64,000 nt of DNA from Zeus faber (taxonomy: Eukaryota > Chordata > Actinopteri > Zeiformes > Zeidae). Positions 48,879 through 59,099 of the stretch are shown here, in pieces. The notes under the pieces are model-generated. The model had not been told where the DNA came from, searched no databases, and worked only from the letters and a program-made list of their open reading frames with translations. Positions within the stretch are counted from its first letter, which is position 1, and each line of letters opens with the position of its first letter. The stretch is from positions 27,340,926 through 27,404,925 of the forward strand of contig OY482854.1 of NCBI GenBank assembly GCA_960531495.1, given 5' to 3'. Both the position numbers and the translations under genes were made by a program.

Positions 48879-51800
48879 CACCATCACCATCATCATCATC
48901 ATCATCATCATCATGCTGCCAGGTGGAATACGTTTAATGTAGGTGATGGGAGCGCGATCAGCCTGGGAGGAAATTCAACTTTTTTTTTAATCACATCACT
49001 CACCTGCTTGAGCTTCTGTGCATCCCACAGCTGCAGAAAAACACAATTTGAGCGGAATAAGTTAAATAACCGGGCTTTCGATGTTATTCTTCAAATCAAA
49101 CACAGAAACAGGGACAGTGTGAAGAGTAGCCGGCCAGAGAAGGTCTATGAGACCCGTCACTATTTCTGACTTGTGTAGGCTAGCGGGTCTCAGCCTGGGG
49201 TCTGGGGTCCCCTCCATGGGTCCTTCAAGAGGTTCCAGGGGATCCCCAGCAAAACGATTAATAGTTCAACTTCACCGTTATTTCATCCACAAGACGTGAG
49301 CACCGTCACATAATGAACAATAATGACTCAATAATGATCCCGGCATCACTGATGTCTCCCTAAATATAGTGTCGTCAGGTATGGAGGTTTGGGCTAAATC
49401 ATATCCAACACATTAAAAATATTCTCAGATTGGGCTCCCAGAGACGAAATCGTTATAAATGGCGTCAGTGGCCTCGTGCTTATCCAAATGAGGGTCCTTC
49501 ATGTTAAAAAGCTTGAGCTGGTACTGTATATGAAGCACATTCACCTGCTGGTCCGACACGCCGGGGGGAAGGGCTCCATATTTGAAATCATCCAGAAGTT
49601 GGACGCACTCTTTCAGTCGTTTCTACGGACAGACGAGAAGAGGTATTTATTTATAGCGGACAACACGAAGGGAACCACAAATTCATTTAGTCAAAGTGAA
49701 AAACTCTTCTTGATGTTTGGTCTTCTTTACCTCGGACACAAACAGCGTGCTGGGGTCGATGATGTCTACAAAGTGCCGCAGCCGGCCAAGAAATGAACTC
49801 TAGAAAAGAAAAAGTCAAAGGGTTAATGCTGGTAAGTACTGGGAGGGAGCTGCGTTGCCGTGTGTCAGCGTGTTATATGATGCGATATAACAATCAACCA
49901 AGATGAGATACAACAAGAGCAGCGAACAAGTCGATCTGATCTTCACGACAGAATGTGTGGTCGGGGCCCGACCCGCCGCCTCACTGGGGAGCAGTCCTCG
50001 TAGTCATAAGGTTTTCCCTGATTCTGAGGATGCACAGCGTGGTGCAAGTTCAACCTGACGGGTTCATGCATCATGAAGACAGAGAAAAGGACATCACAGT
50101 GATACAGTGTCTCGAGAAAACAGACTTCTAATGTCTGACGGGTGCATTGGCCAACAAAGGCAGTGAGTCCCGCTGAAAGGGCAAGAAATGTGTAGAAGAT
50201 TATACATCAATTGGATTTTGTATTTTCGTTGTATTTTAGTTTGTATTTTGTATTTTAATTGAAAAGAACAATGTAGAAATTTGGGATTTAAACAAAACAT
50301 TGTAAACGTAACACTGTAGCAACCTCTCTCTTTGTAGCAGTGTAGCATTCTCTCTCTCCATCTCTTTGTCGCCCTCAGTCTCAGGTCCCTCCGTCCAATC
50401 TCTCTTCCTTCTTGCAGGTCAGTTGCCTTTTTTAGAATATCGCACGCTGGCGTCTCGCCGTCTCGTAACCACGACGACGGTGACAAATTGACACTCAGTC
50501 ACAGAAACGCCTTTTTAAATGCAGTGAGAGACGCAGCGCGGCGCCGCTCTACCACGCCGCGGTCTGAAAAATGAGCGCGAGCTCGTGCGGGATCTCGAGG
50601 AAACCTACGGAGGAAACTAGGGGACAAATCGGTTCCGTCTTTTTTGGGGACAGTATTCCGGTAGAGTGACCCCTTCCTGGTTCACCGTCCAGTCGGTTTA
50701 CTTTTGGGAAATCCCGGTGGACATTGCCGAAGATACCAAAAAACCTCCTCACCAGATTATTTTTATCAAGAATCACCCTGGACACCATCCTGTAAAAGCT
50801 GCCGGGCAATTTCCAGCGAGGGCTGTTAAATCGCCTCGCATCCACAGCCGTGGCCTTATGAAGGCCCAAGCCCCACACTGAAACTGTCGACGGGGCATTC
50901 GAATCCCGTCTACAAGCAAGGAGCACATATCATCAGAGCCCAGAGCATCGATCGCCTCCGTCCCCGAAAGAGGTGAATAGGATGCGCACGCAGAATGTAG
51001 ACCAGGAAGTTGGGTTCAGCTGTGAAACTAGGTCAGCGAGGTTCTCAGGGGAGGTGGATGAAAGCCTCTGCTTTGCGCACGATAGAGGAGTCGCAAACCT
51101 TGCCGACCGTTACGGCGCGTTAATCCACAGCGGACCCCCGCGGACGCCACTCGGCGGGCGGTTATCCGGACGGGACTCCGGGCAAGGAACAGACGGTCGG
51201 CTTCCTCGCCGCGATCCCCGGGCCCGTTTGCGCGGACTCCCTCGTGAGATCGTTGCATTCGGTCACTAGACGATGTGACGCTCCCGGGTTCAGCGGGGAC
51301 GCCTCACTTCGCCGATGCGTCCGTGAACACGAGGCGATGCCGCGAACCGCCGAGCCTCCACGCCGCCGGGGACCCTGAACCGCTGACTCGCTGACACTCC
51401 GCGACGTGTGCTGACTTCAAACCGTCTTCGCCTGCCGCACGTTTTCGCCGACTCCCGTCTTCTGGCCTGAAGTCGCCGCCAAGCAACACCGGACTCTTCC
51501 CTCAACACGTCGGTGCAGTCACCAAGCTGCTCGTGTGACACAGGCATTTAACAGGCCCTAACATGTGTTCATGTCACCTTAAAACAAAGCCGTCAAGAGA
51601 TATTTTAATGTGTGTTTAACCGGTGGATCACCGCCGAACCTGACAGATCAGTTTGGGGGGCGGCCCCGACTTGTGCAAGCCGGGTTTTCTGTCAGCATGG
51701 AACATGTCTCGGATTTAAAGTGATAACATCTAATTCCCACGAGTATGAGGCTGTTACACCTTGAAGTTAAACGTCGGGGGTCACTATATCTAGGATATTT

Positions 51801-52096
51801 GAGGGGAAAGTGTTTCCACCGTTCTTTGGGTTGGACTTCATATAAACTTGTTCGGGGCAAAATATGCGCAAAGCAAATGTGGTAGAAGTGGATGAACGTA
51901 AATGTCCTCAATCAGGTTTGGTCTGAGGGCGTAGGGAGAGGCCGGAAATGATCGGAATTCCTTTTAAACGGCAGGAGCCTTAAATCTAAGGTGTCAGATT
52001 AAAGTGACTATGAGTGGGAATTACACAAATGCAGCTTCTTAATATGTTAATAAATGAGAATGAAAAAGTCAAGAAAGTAGCATATATATTTATATA

Positions 52097-52156
<60 letters not shown>

Positions 52157-54230
52157 TATATACTCTGTAAACATTAATTGCATGATGTGCAACAACACAT
52201 AATTACAACGTAATTAATGCCTGATCTTTGCAGGAAACTCTTACTTTTTGAATTTTGGTAAACATGCTTTGCAAAATGAAGAGACCACTCAAGCTCGTAA
52301 TTATTGGCCGTGCATTTAGTTTTCTGCTCGCTTCACTGTGCGCACGGCCATGCCAGGCGCGCTTGTGCGTGCCAACAGTCTGAAAAGGCCCAGCGGCACG
52401 GCGTGCCAAGGCTCTCTTTGGGCAACCAGATGGGCATGCTAAAACATGGCAGCTTCAATCAGATCCCCCCGAGCCGTTTATCGCTCATGAAGAGCAGGAA
52501 CGCCGCGGACCCCCGTCTCCGACGCTCCCCGGCCCGGTTTAACCGTAAACCGAAGGACATAATAAACGTGAGTCTCCCAGAGAACGGGGCTTGCGGGACA
52601 GCGGAAGATCGAGCGCCGTCTCCGAACACCACCGGGTTTAATCGGCGTTCGGGAGCACCGCGTGGGGCGACACAGGCCGCGCCCCGCAGGCTGCAGAGGG
52701 TCCACGGGCAGAGCGCGTTAATTATGTATGTGTTCCAGCTCTCCTGGGGATACATAAGCAGAGATGGAGCGCTGCAATAGCACAGACACACCCAGAGAGA
52801 GAGATTTTATGCTGGAACAGGGACCGGCCTATTTTTAAACTGCTTTGAAGAGGAAAAAATAAAAAATGAAAAAAACTAACAAAAAAGTGTTACTACACTT
52901 TTAGAAACTTACGCTAACACGGCCGGCGGGGTTTCGGATGGAGAGAAATAAAGGTGCTTTAGATGTTGTCTCACGGCTCGTTTATCATTTACCAAAGGGA
53001 ATTACAGCCGCCAATCTCCGCACTGAGAGAAATTGCAATGGGTCTGAAGTGACAGAGAGCACGGAAGAAATCAAACGTCATGATCAAAACAAAAATGATC
53101 TGACGCTCGTGGCTCCTATCAGGTTCCTATCAGCCACGGAAAATATCCTGTTCAGGTGGCTCTCTTTAAGTGGAAATGCAAATTGAAGGATGGAAGATTG
53201 AAGTCTCTGCGGCTTGATGCGTTTTTTCACAACTTTAGTGACTGATTAAAGATAAACTGATAGAAACGGACTTTGGTCTCGGCAACATCAGCAGGTGAAC
53301 AATCCCCTGTGCGCTGCTTTTAATTCTACTAAACACTGGATAGGGCCTGTTAACCTCAGCCCACATCACATCCGTTTGAGTGAACGTGAAGACCTGCACT
53401 GTCGGTCCAACTGGACCGACTCTAATTTAATTTATGAGGATGGAAAATTGAGTAATTCACGTGGAACGTATCTCCGGGGATCCAATGGAGAGCAGCACTC
53501 TCAGGGTGTATACATGTAGGAAAAGGGCAAATTCAGAATGAATGCATAGATTTTGTTTTCTTTCTCTGAAATGAGATGGAGATCCTGATCTCAATGGGAC
53601 TGTACCTGTTTAGACAAAGGAAATAATAACAATAAAAAAAAATTTAATAAAATCCTAAAATGAATAAAGTTAGTTTGATCTTTGCATGTGTCTATGTGGG
53701 GTTAAAGGGGGCTTCAGCGATTGGAACGTATTGCTTTATTTGTAATCTTTCTTGTTAATCTCTTACATATTACCTTTAAATATGATACTAGTTCAAGTAC
53801 AACAGTGGATGGTGTGGATCAGGTAAATGCAGTGTATTTCTCCGACCAATGTGTCTGAATTAAAGCAGCTCTGCTAAAGTTCCTCCATGGCATGTGAAAG
53901 ACTCGGCTCAACTGGGTTAGGTGCCGCTAAAGGTGGTGCAACCAGTTATTAAGCTTCTGGGCAGTTTACTTATTGCACATTGGTGACATGGGTGTTTGGT
54001 CACATTTTATTTTATCGCACAAATAAAATAACTCGGGTTCCCTTGGTCTATTTTGTCTAAAGATGTGAAACCATTCAGTGTGACAAAAAAGGGTGCAAAT
54101 ATAGTGTCATGAAATTATTTATAACAATATTTATATATTATTGTCAATAACACATAATATTAACTATTTCAAATATATGTATTATAATTATTATTATTAT
54201 TATACTACTACTACTACTACTACTACTACT

Positions 54231-54265
<35 letters not shown>

Positions 54266-54706
54266 CATATTATTTTATCTTTAATAAATATTACATCTAA
54301 TTACGATTATTTATTTACTTTTTCTTTATACTTGATTTGGTAACGTAAACGAATGTTTCCCACGGCAGTAAAACCCAGATGAGCTGAATTGAATTGCAAT
54401 GCTCATTGCTTATAACAAATTATGCGTCGCATATACTGTGGTGTTTTCTTTTGAGTGAACGGCTGCGTTTGGAGCGTTTACCGAGACAAAAAACACCGCC
54501 CGACGCATCCGACTCAACTTTCAACTCCCGTGCAGAGCGGCGGCCGGAGGGACGGGGCGGCCCCGCGGCGGGACGCGCTCCGGCGGCCCAACGCGCTCGG
54601 CGGGGGAACGCGGCGGCGAGACGCGCGGACGGCGACGGAGGCGACTCACCTGGTCGTGTCGGGGTCTCCCGAGCTGGAACGCGGGGCAGGCTGCGGAGTC
54701 CGCCAT
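43155..54706 (-). CDS. sfxn5: Sideroflexin-5, mitochondrial inner-membrane carrier, 14 coding exons
   Basis: Exons in transcript order: 54650-54706, 49731-49799, 49545-49622, 49004-49030, 48760-48814, 48613-48638, 48374-48427, 47757-47813, 47458-47523, 47058-47148, 46266-46381, 44094-44179, 43482-43599, 43155-43232. They total 978 nt, 325 residues plus stop (human SFXN5 about 340). All introns are GT-AG and in frame. Diagnostic segments: [19 protein letters not shown] (1-19), [14 protein letters not shown] (22-35), the family HPDTGE motif (81-86), [34 protein letters not shown] (123-140), and the C-terminus ending TYNKGL. Hydrophobic segments fall at about 97-116, 150-170, 240-257 and 270-294. 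Sideroflexins carry amino or tricarboxylic acids across the inner mitochondrial membrane; SFXN5 has been linked to citrate transport in brain. There is one residue change from the usual DPRT to DPST. The start is chosen by homology and lies in a CpG island. Confidence 0.97.
45060..45620 (+). repeat. Dispersed-repeat cluster with (ATT)n in an sfxn5 intron
   Basis: 45085-45175 is the second copy of the repeat at 2380-2490. The segment 45295-45420 holds two related GATGCTGCGTTYCA blocks (about 45328 and 45381), one of which recurs inverted at about 58255-58320. The (ATT)n run at 45468-45546 follows CTGCAGCTATATTTA and is followed by AGGGGTGCAGCC. It lies in sfxn5 intron 11. Confidence 0.7.
45960..46200 (+). 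repeat. Second (ATT)n-bearing repeat and L2-like tail
   Basis: GGAAACCTGTAATACGTACC, then ACTAAACTGGACC and CTGCAGCTATATTTATT, matches 3345-3415. The (ATT)n run is 46049-46124. It is followed by CACTTTGAGTTTCAGG and AAAGGGTGCTATACAAATAA at 46160-46197, the same retroposon-type 3' end seen at 8200-8252. It lies in sfxn5 intron 11, which ends at 46265. Confidence 0.65.
47816..47929 (-). repeat. (CCTT/CCCT)n polypyrimidine tract at the sfxn5 exon 8 acceptor
   Basis: On the plus strand it is an almost pure GGAA/GGGA purine repeat with one T (47874). On the gene strand it is therefore about 113 nt of C/T ending directly in CAG and exon 8. The microsatellite itself has become the polypyrimidine tract of the splice acceptor. 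Confidence 0.9.
48837..48914. repeat. (CAT)n microsatellite in sfxn5 intron 4
   Basis: About 26 CAT units with a few CAC variants. It occupies 78 nt of an intron of only 189 nt (48815-49003). The poly-His frame over it is spurious. Confidence 0.95.
49180..49345 (-). repeat. Dispersed repeat, inverted copy of 4860-4985
   Basis: The reverse complement reads GGTGAAGTTGAACTATTAAT, TTTTGCTGGGG, CCTGGAACCTCTTGAAGGAC and CTGAGACCCGCTAG, matching the left copy block by block. It lies in sfxn5 intron 3 (49031-49544). Confidence 0.65.
52098..52153. repeat. (TA)n microsatellite
   Basis: 28 TA dinucleotides without interruption, in sfxn5 intron 1. Self-complementary. Confidence 0.95.
54187..54263. repeat. 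Inverted trinucleotide array ATT-ACT-AAT
   Basis: About seven ATT-type units, then about nine ACT units, then about nine AAT units. The flanking blocks are reverse complements, so the whole can fold as a hairpin with the ACT units in the loop. It lies about 390 bp inside intron 1 from sfxn5 exon 1. Confidence 0.9.
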
Positions 54707-54860
54707 GACACCGAAGTACCCACTTAATGAGGGAGCGGGATCATCAGCGGCGGGGGGGGCTCCGTGGGAAAGTCGAGGGGAGCGCCGCGCCGCGATGCAT
54801 GCTGGGAGGTGGAGTTCAGCGCGCCGGCGCCACCGCGATCAATGGAGACGTCAATAGAAA
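54500..54860 (-). promoter_or_regulatory. sfxn5: CpG island and promoter of sfxn5
   Basis: Dense CpG sequence spans exon 1 and its upstream side. On the minus strand CTCCCAGCATGC (54797-54808) matches the core of the ZNF143/Staf element, about 90 bp upstream of the ATG. ACTACAACTCCCA, the other half of the same composite motif, lies further up at about 55024-55037. No TATA box was seen. Motif names come from knowledge of vertebrate promoters; binding is inferred. Confidence 0.6.
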
Positions 54861-55396
54861 CAGTTACGCAACGGGTGTGTTTGCTGATGGGGGTGCAGCG
54901 GATCGACCGCCCAAGTCCTCACATCACGACCAATGGAAAAAAAAAACAACAAACGTCAACTGCGATAAGACACGACGCTTTCAACCGAGTAATGTTATCA
55001 TCACTGCCTTATCTCGTCTTATAAAGTTGGGAGTTGTAGTTTTTGTTTTAACCTTTTGTTTGTTTGTTTGTTTGTTTTTTAACGCTCCCATGCCTTCCGA
55101 AAAATAAACACGTTCTGTTTCCAGCCACGTCGACGGCTGACCGGCCACAACTTGCTACGCGCTGGCTCATCCTGCGCGCGACCCGAAAGCTGCGTTCTCG
55201 CCGGGGATGGCGGACCCCGCCACCGGCAACGGAGAAAGCATGTTGAGGAGCACACGCGACACAAATACATAGAAAGGCTGTTTCTACTCAACTTCCATCG
55301 CAATAAGATATAAAATGTGGGATTTTTTTTTTATTGAATTAATCTCACGGATTACCCCTTTAATTACAGTACATGTTACAGTATAATATTATTATA

Positions 55397-56912
55397 CACT
55401 ACTCGATATTTGGCTTTCGGGTGAAATTTATGGAAAATGTAAAAAGTTCACGCTACAGTGATATTATATGATGAAAGTATGGCATTTAAGTAGAAGCATG
55501 CAATGATGATTTCCTCATCTCAAACAATTTATTGAAACAAAAGCCAACAACAGTGGTGGGTTTACCACAACAAAAAATGTCAATGTCTCAATAACTTGTC
55601 ATGTGCCCTTGAGCATCAATTACAGCTTGACAACGACGTCTCATGCTGTTCACAAGTCGACTCATTGTCTGCTGAGGCCTGGCCCCCCACTCTTCTTGAA
55701 GGGCGGCCCTCAGGTCATTGAGGTTCTGGGTTACAGAGTTACGAGCCTCTACACGGCAACTCAGCTGATCACATAGGTTTTCTATGGGATTCAGGTCTGG
55801 AGAAAGTGCAGGCCACTCCATTTGAGGTGCCCCAGTCTCCAGCAGCCGTTCCCTAATGATGCCACCTCCATGAGCTGGAGCGTTGTCGTCCATGAAGATG
55901 AAATGAGGCCTGTGTTGTTCATGCAGGGGCACAATGACTGGATTAATGATGTTATTCAGGTAGTATGGGCTTGTCACCGTACCATTTACAAAGTGTAGGG
56001 CAGTTCTGTATTGACTAGACACACCTGCCCACACTGTAACACCACCACCACCAAAGGCTCGTCTGGTGACAACAGTGGCTGATGCATAGCGCTCTCCTTG
56101 ACGTCACCAACATCATTGGCGGCCATCATTTCTGCTCCACGTGAATCGACTTTCATCAGAGAACAGCACTGAGGCCACTGGTTCCTCGTTCAGCGTAAAT
56201 GCTCCTTGGCCCGTGCAAGACGATGATGCCTGTGCCTGGTGGTGTGGTCAGGTACCCTTGCAGGTCGTCTAGCACGCAGACCACGCTGATGTTAATGGTT
56301 TTGAATGGTCTGACGTGACACTTGGGGGCCTCTCACCTCCCTTAAATGTGCCTGGAGTTGAGTGGCATCATCATCCGCTTCCGCAGGGCACTGTTCACAA
56401 TGAAGCGCTCATCAGTGTGGGATGTGGCCAAAGTACGTCCACTTCTATGCCTTTCTGTGACTCTTCCAGTGTCTCTGTATCTCTGTTGCAACCTGCTGAT
56501 GACACTCTGTGACACTCTAAGCTCAGTGGCCACTTCCCTCTGACAACATCCTGTTTGAAGCCTCGTAATGGCGAGGTACTGTTGATCAGTTGTTAGGTGT
56601 CGTCTTGGTCTCATGATGTCAAAATGTGAACAGCATGATGAAGAGGACTGTTTAAATACCAATTCTAATTGAACCAGGAAATGTATTGGTCGATTCATGG
56701 ATCCAACACCTGTTGTGAATTTTGCCGTTCAGCTCCTTGTAAGAGAACAGCAAGTTGTGCAAAAAGTACTGAAACATTGAACAGTTGGAAATGTGCATTC
56801 AAAAGTTTAGAGAAGGTCAAATTAAGTTCACCTGTAAAGGTTATAGTGCATTTTAGGTTCATCCTGAAATTTCACCCGAAAGCCGAATATCCCTAACTTT
56901 TTGTGAGTAGTG
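55397..56912 (-). mobile_element. Tc1-like transposon D between sfxn5 and rab11fip5
   Basis: The left end CACTACTCGATATTTGGCTT and the right end (complement CACTACTCACAAAAAGTTAG) are inverted repeats. The inner pair TTTCGGGTGAAATTT and AAATTTCACCCGAAA matches perfectly. TA duplicates lie at 55395-55396 and 56913-56914. At 1516 bp it is close to full length for this superfamily. It carries one transposase gene on the minus strand, now broken. Confidence 0.93.
55588..56614 (-). pseudogene. Tc1 transposase pseudogene (element D)
   Basis: It begins MRPRRHLTTDQQYLAITRLQ, with the helix-turn-helix region at VSQSVISRLQQRYRDTG. The C-terminal part retains FMDDNAPAH and SPDLNPIENL, which hold the second and third catalytic acids. 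The first acid is in LFSDESRF near 56155. The frame breaks at about 56341, after LNSRH, by two extra bases or one lost base. There are further stops (a TAA near 56298 and a TGA near 56194) and a second frame change before 56035. It is younger-looking than elements B and C but not functional. Confidence 0.88.
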
Positions 56913-56914
56913 TA

Positions 56915-58838
56915 TGTACTATACATACTTAACTTCAAGTGTTTTACTAGATACTGATTCACTAAGATCCAGTGTTCATTACAGATAATTCATGTATGTA
57001 CGTATCTTGTGTGGACAATGCCACAACAAATTCATGATGATTCTGTGTTATTTTAAAGGTTGGGTATGGAAATCCTACACATACTCGGTAGGGATCCGCC
57101 AGAGCTCTACCAAATGTAATCATTGCAAAACCATGTGCAATGACTGACTCCTGCTCATTTGAAGTAGTATTTTTTATGGCTACACATTAAAGTGTCATGT
57201 TTAAATGATGACCAAACCCTAATGATATGAGCTTACGCTGGGTGAGGTGTGCACTCTAGTGGAGAGAAAGCAGAGTCACATTATTCAAGGACAATATCAC
57301 TGCATATTATTCATTAGTCACACAAAATCAATTTTAGTATAAGAAATAAAAAGCTTGGATTTTAAAGACTTTGATAAGTTTTTTTATTATTATTATTTAG
57401 CTTTGCACTTATTTTCAATTCACCAACATACTGCAGTCTTGTAAAGCATTGCCATCAGCTACAGTGGTACTGCAATCAGGTACAGTAATACAGTATCTTC
57501 ACAAAATTATAATTTACATTATTTCACAAATCTTACGACTTGTCTAGAGTTTATTTTCAATACATTTTTTTCATCTTACTCTTTTTGCGAAACAAAGTGA
57601 ACAAATTGCATCAACTCCACCTAAATTTCAACGTGAAGAATGAGATCAAATAATCATACAATTTACAACTTAAGAAGTTATTGTATTTCTTTAACTTGTT
57701 CACTTGAAATTAAAAGCTGGGGCAAAGTTTGTTTTAAAGCAGAAGGGGTTTTTTTAACACTATGTTGTGGAATTTGGATGGTATTTTATCAGTAATTAAT
57801 CATTTGTTGCTATTTTTTTATTTTTCTATACAAGTATTTGAGAATATATATGGCTCAACTGTCGGGTTGAAATTAAAGTGAGTACTGTTTGAACGTCTTG
57901 TGGAAAAAAGCATATTTTATGTCAAACTTAATTAACTCTCAACCCTGACACTGCATTTTTTTCAAGGTGATTCGGCCATATACCATATTATGTAAGACCA
58001 GTGCTTGAAGTGGAAAAAAAGATGTGCCACACTCCCCTTATTAACATGTTGTCGGGTAGGCTATTTAATAATTAAGTTGCCTTTTAAGTTGTAATTTCAG
58101 AGGTGATCGTTTGCGCACGAGTTTACCAAGATAACGGAACTGACGTCATGGCAACATGGCGGCGCAAACCGTTAACGGTATTTTAACACGTGTAACGTCG
58201 TTTTGAACTACTTTGTAGATATGATGTTATGTTAACATGGAGACTACCGACGCAAATTACTTCCCCCGGGTTCCCATGAAACGCAGCATCACTTCCTGCC
58301 GTCTCGACCCGTATGGGTCTCAACAGAAATATGGTATATTATATAATATGTCTGCTGGATTTGTCCATTTGAGAGGGCAGAACGAGACAGTTAAACGTAG
58401 AAGTGCCGGTACTGCGTCACCGTACCGGTGAATACTGGCCCACTTCGAGCACTGTGTCAGACAACCTCTTTCGGACCTGTTATTCATTTATGGCCGCGTG
58501 GAAGCAGTAGCCTAGTGTCATTTGATGCAAGCCAAGCATCGCAGCTTATTTCAAGAAGCGAGGGTGAAGTCATCTACAACTGCTGTGAAAAAGCCCCCCC
58601 CCACGCCGCCTTGTTGCTCTTATTGTACCAAACGGGCCTTTACAAGGAGCATGCACAGTGGCTACATCAACAGGGCAGTGTTAGCAGCGGGAAGAGCCGG
58701 ATGACCGTTGGAACAGAGAATTCCCAAACGTTACTTTCCGGCGTGTCCGTGCAACAACCGGGCTCTTGGGAGTGAGGAACCAACGGCCAGAACAAACTCT
58801 ACGGACACCAGCGTCCTGCACCTTCCAGGATCGGCGTG
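56915..58838. other. Intergenic and probable rab11fip5 3' UTR
   Basis: AT-rich, with no coding features to about 58130. On the minus strand the first polyadenylation-like hexamer I see after the rab11fip5 stop is ATTAAA at 58064-58069, so the 3' UTR may cover about 58050-58838. A GATGCTGCGTTTCA repeat block shared with 45.3 kb lies at about 58255-58320. Confidence 0.45.
58141..58166 (+). promoter_or_regulatory. CRE plus YY1-like motif, candidate plus-strand start site
   Basis: A perfect TGACGTCA is followed five bases later by AACATGGCGGCGCAAACC, a YY1-type site that usually sits at transcription or translation starts and points to the plus strand. An ATG at 58156 gives MAAQTVNG and then a short frame; a possible donor, AACG followed by GTATTT, ends it. 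No downstream exon could be matched, so no gene is called. Confidence 0.35.
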
Positions 58839-59099
58839 TCATTTGTGCCTGGATCGCACCTGGAGCAGCGTGGGCGTCTGCTCCATGATCCTCAGCAGGA
58901 GGTTGTCGATGTAGTCCTCCAGGTCCCGCACCTGAGCCTTGACCTTCTTCAGCTCGGCCTCGCGCTTCTCCAGCAGCGCCGCCTGCTGGTCGCATGCCGC
59001 CTGCTGCTTCTGCTGGTCCATCTCCTGCTGCAGCAGCAGAGAGATGAGCTCCATGTTGGTCAGGTTCTGGTACTGGGCCGAGCGCTCCGCGGTGACCTC
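58839..59099 (-). CDS. rab11fip5: rab11fip5 last exon: Rab11-binding domain
   Basis: 86 codons plus stop. Acceptor TTCAG, then GAGGTC. A Gln/Lys/Glu-rich coiled coil (ELISLLLQQEMDQQKQQAA, LLEKREAELKKVKAQVRD) leads into the FIP signature LEDYIDNLLLRIMEQTPTLL. The tyrosine-isoleucine-aspartate of the signature, which contacts Rab11 in known structures, is intact. The tail after it is short (QVRSRHK) compared with the class I members I recall. Confidence 0.95.
   Translation of the reverse strand, partial: EVTAERSAQYQNLTNMELISLLLQQEMDQQKQQAACDQQAALLEKREAELKKVKAQVRDLEDYIDNLLLRIMEQTPTLLQVRSRHK

Larger units (their letters stand above)
49800..54649 (-). other. sfxn5 intron 1, non-coding
   Basis: A 4.85-kb intron with consensus GTGAGT donor and CTAG acceptor. 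CpG-rich sequence lies at about 50500-50600 and 51040-51500. A short AT-rich region with homeodomain-type cores lies at about 52930-53200. No exon or RNA gene was seen inside it. Confidence 0.8.

Noticed and set aside
55207..55272. ATG GCG GAC frame (MADPATGNGES) on the plus strand opposite sfxn5, as a bidirectional partner gene
   Set aside because: Good start context but stops after 21 codons, with no convincing donor and no family match.
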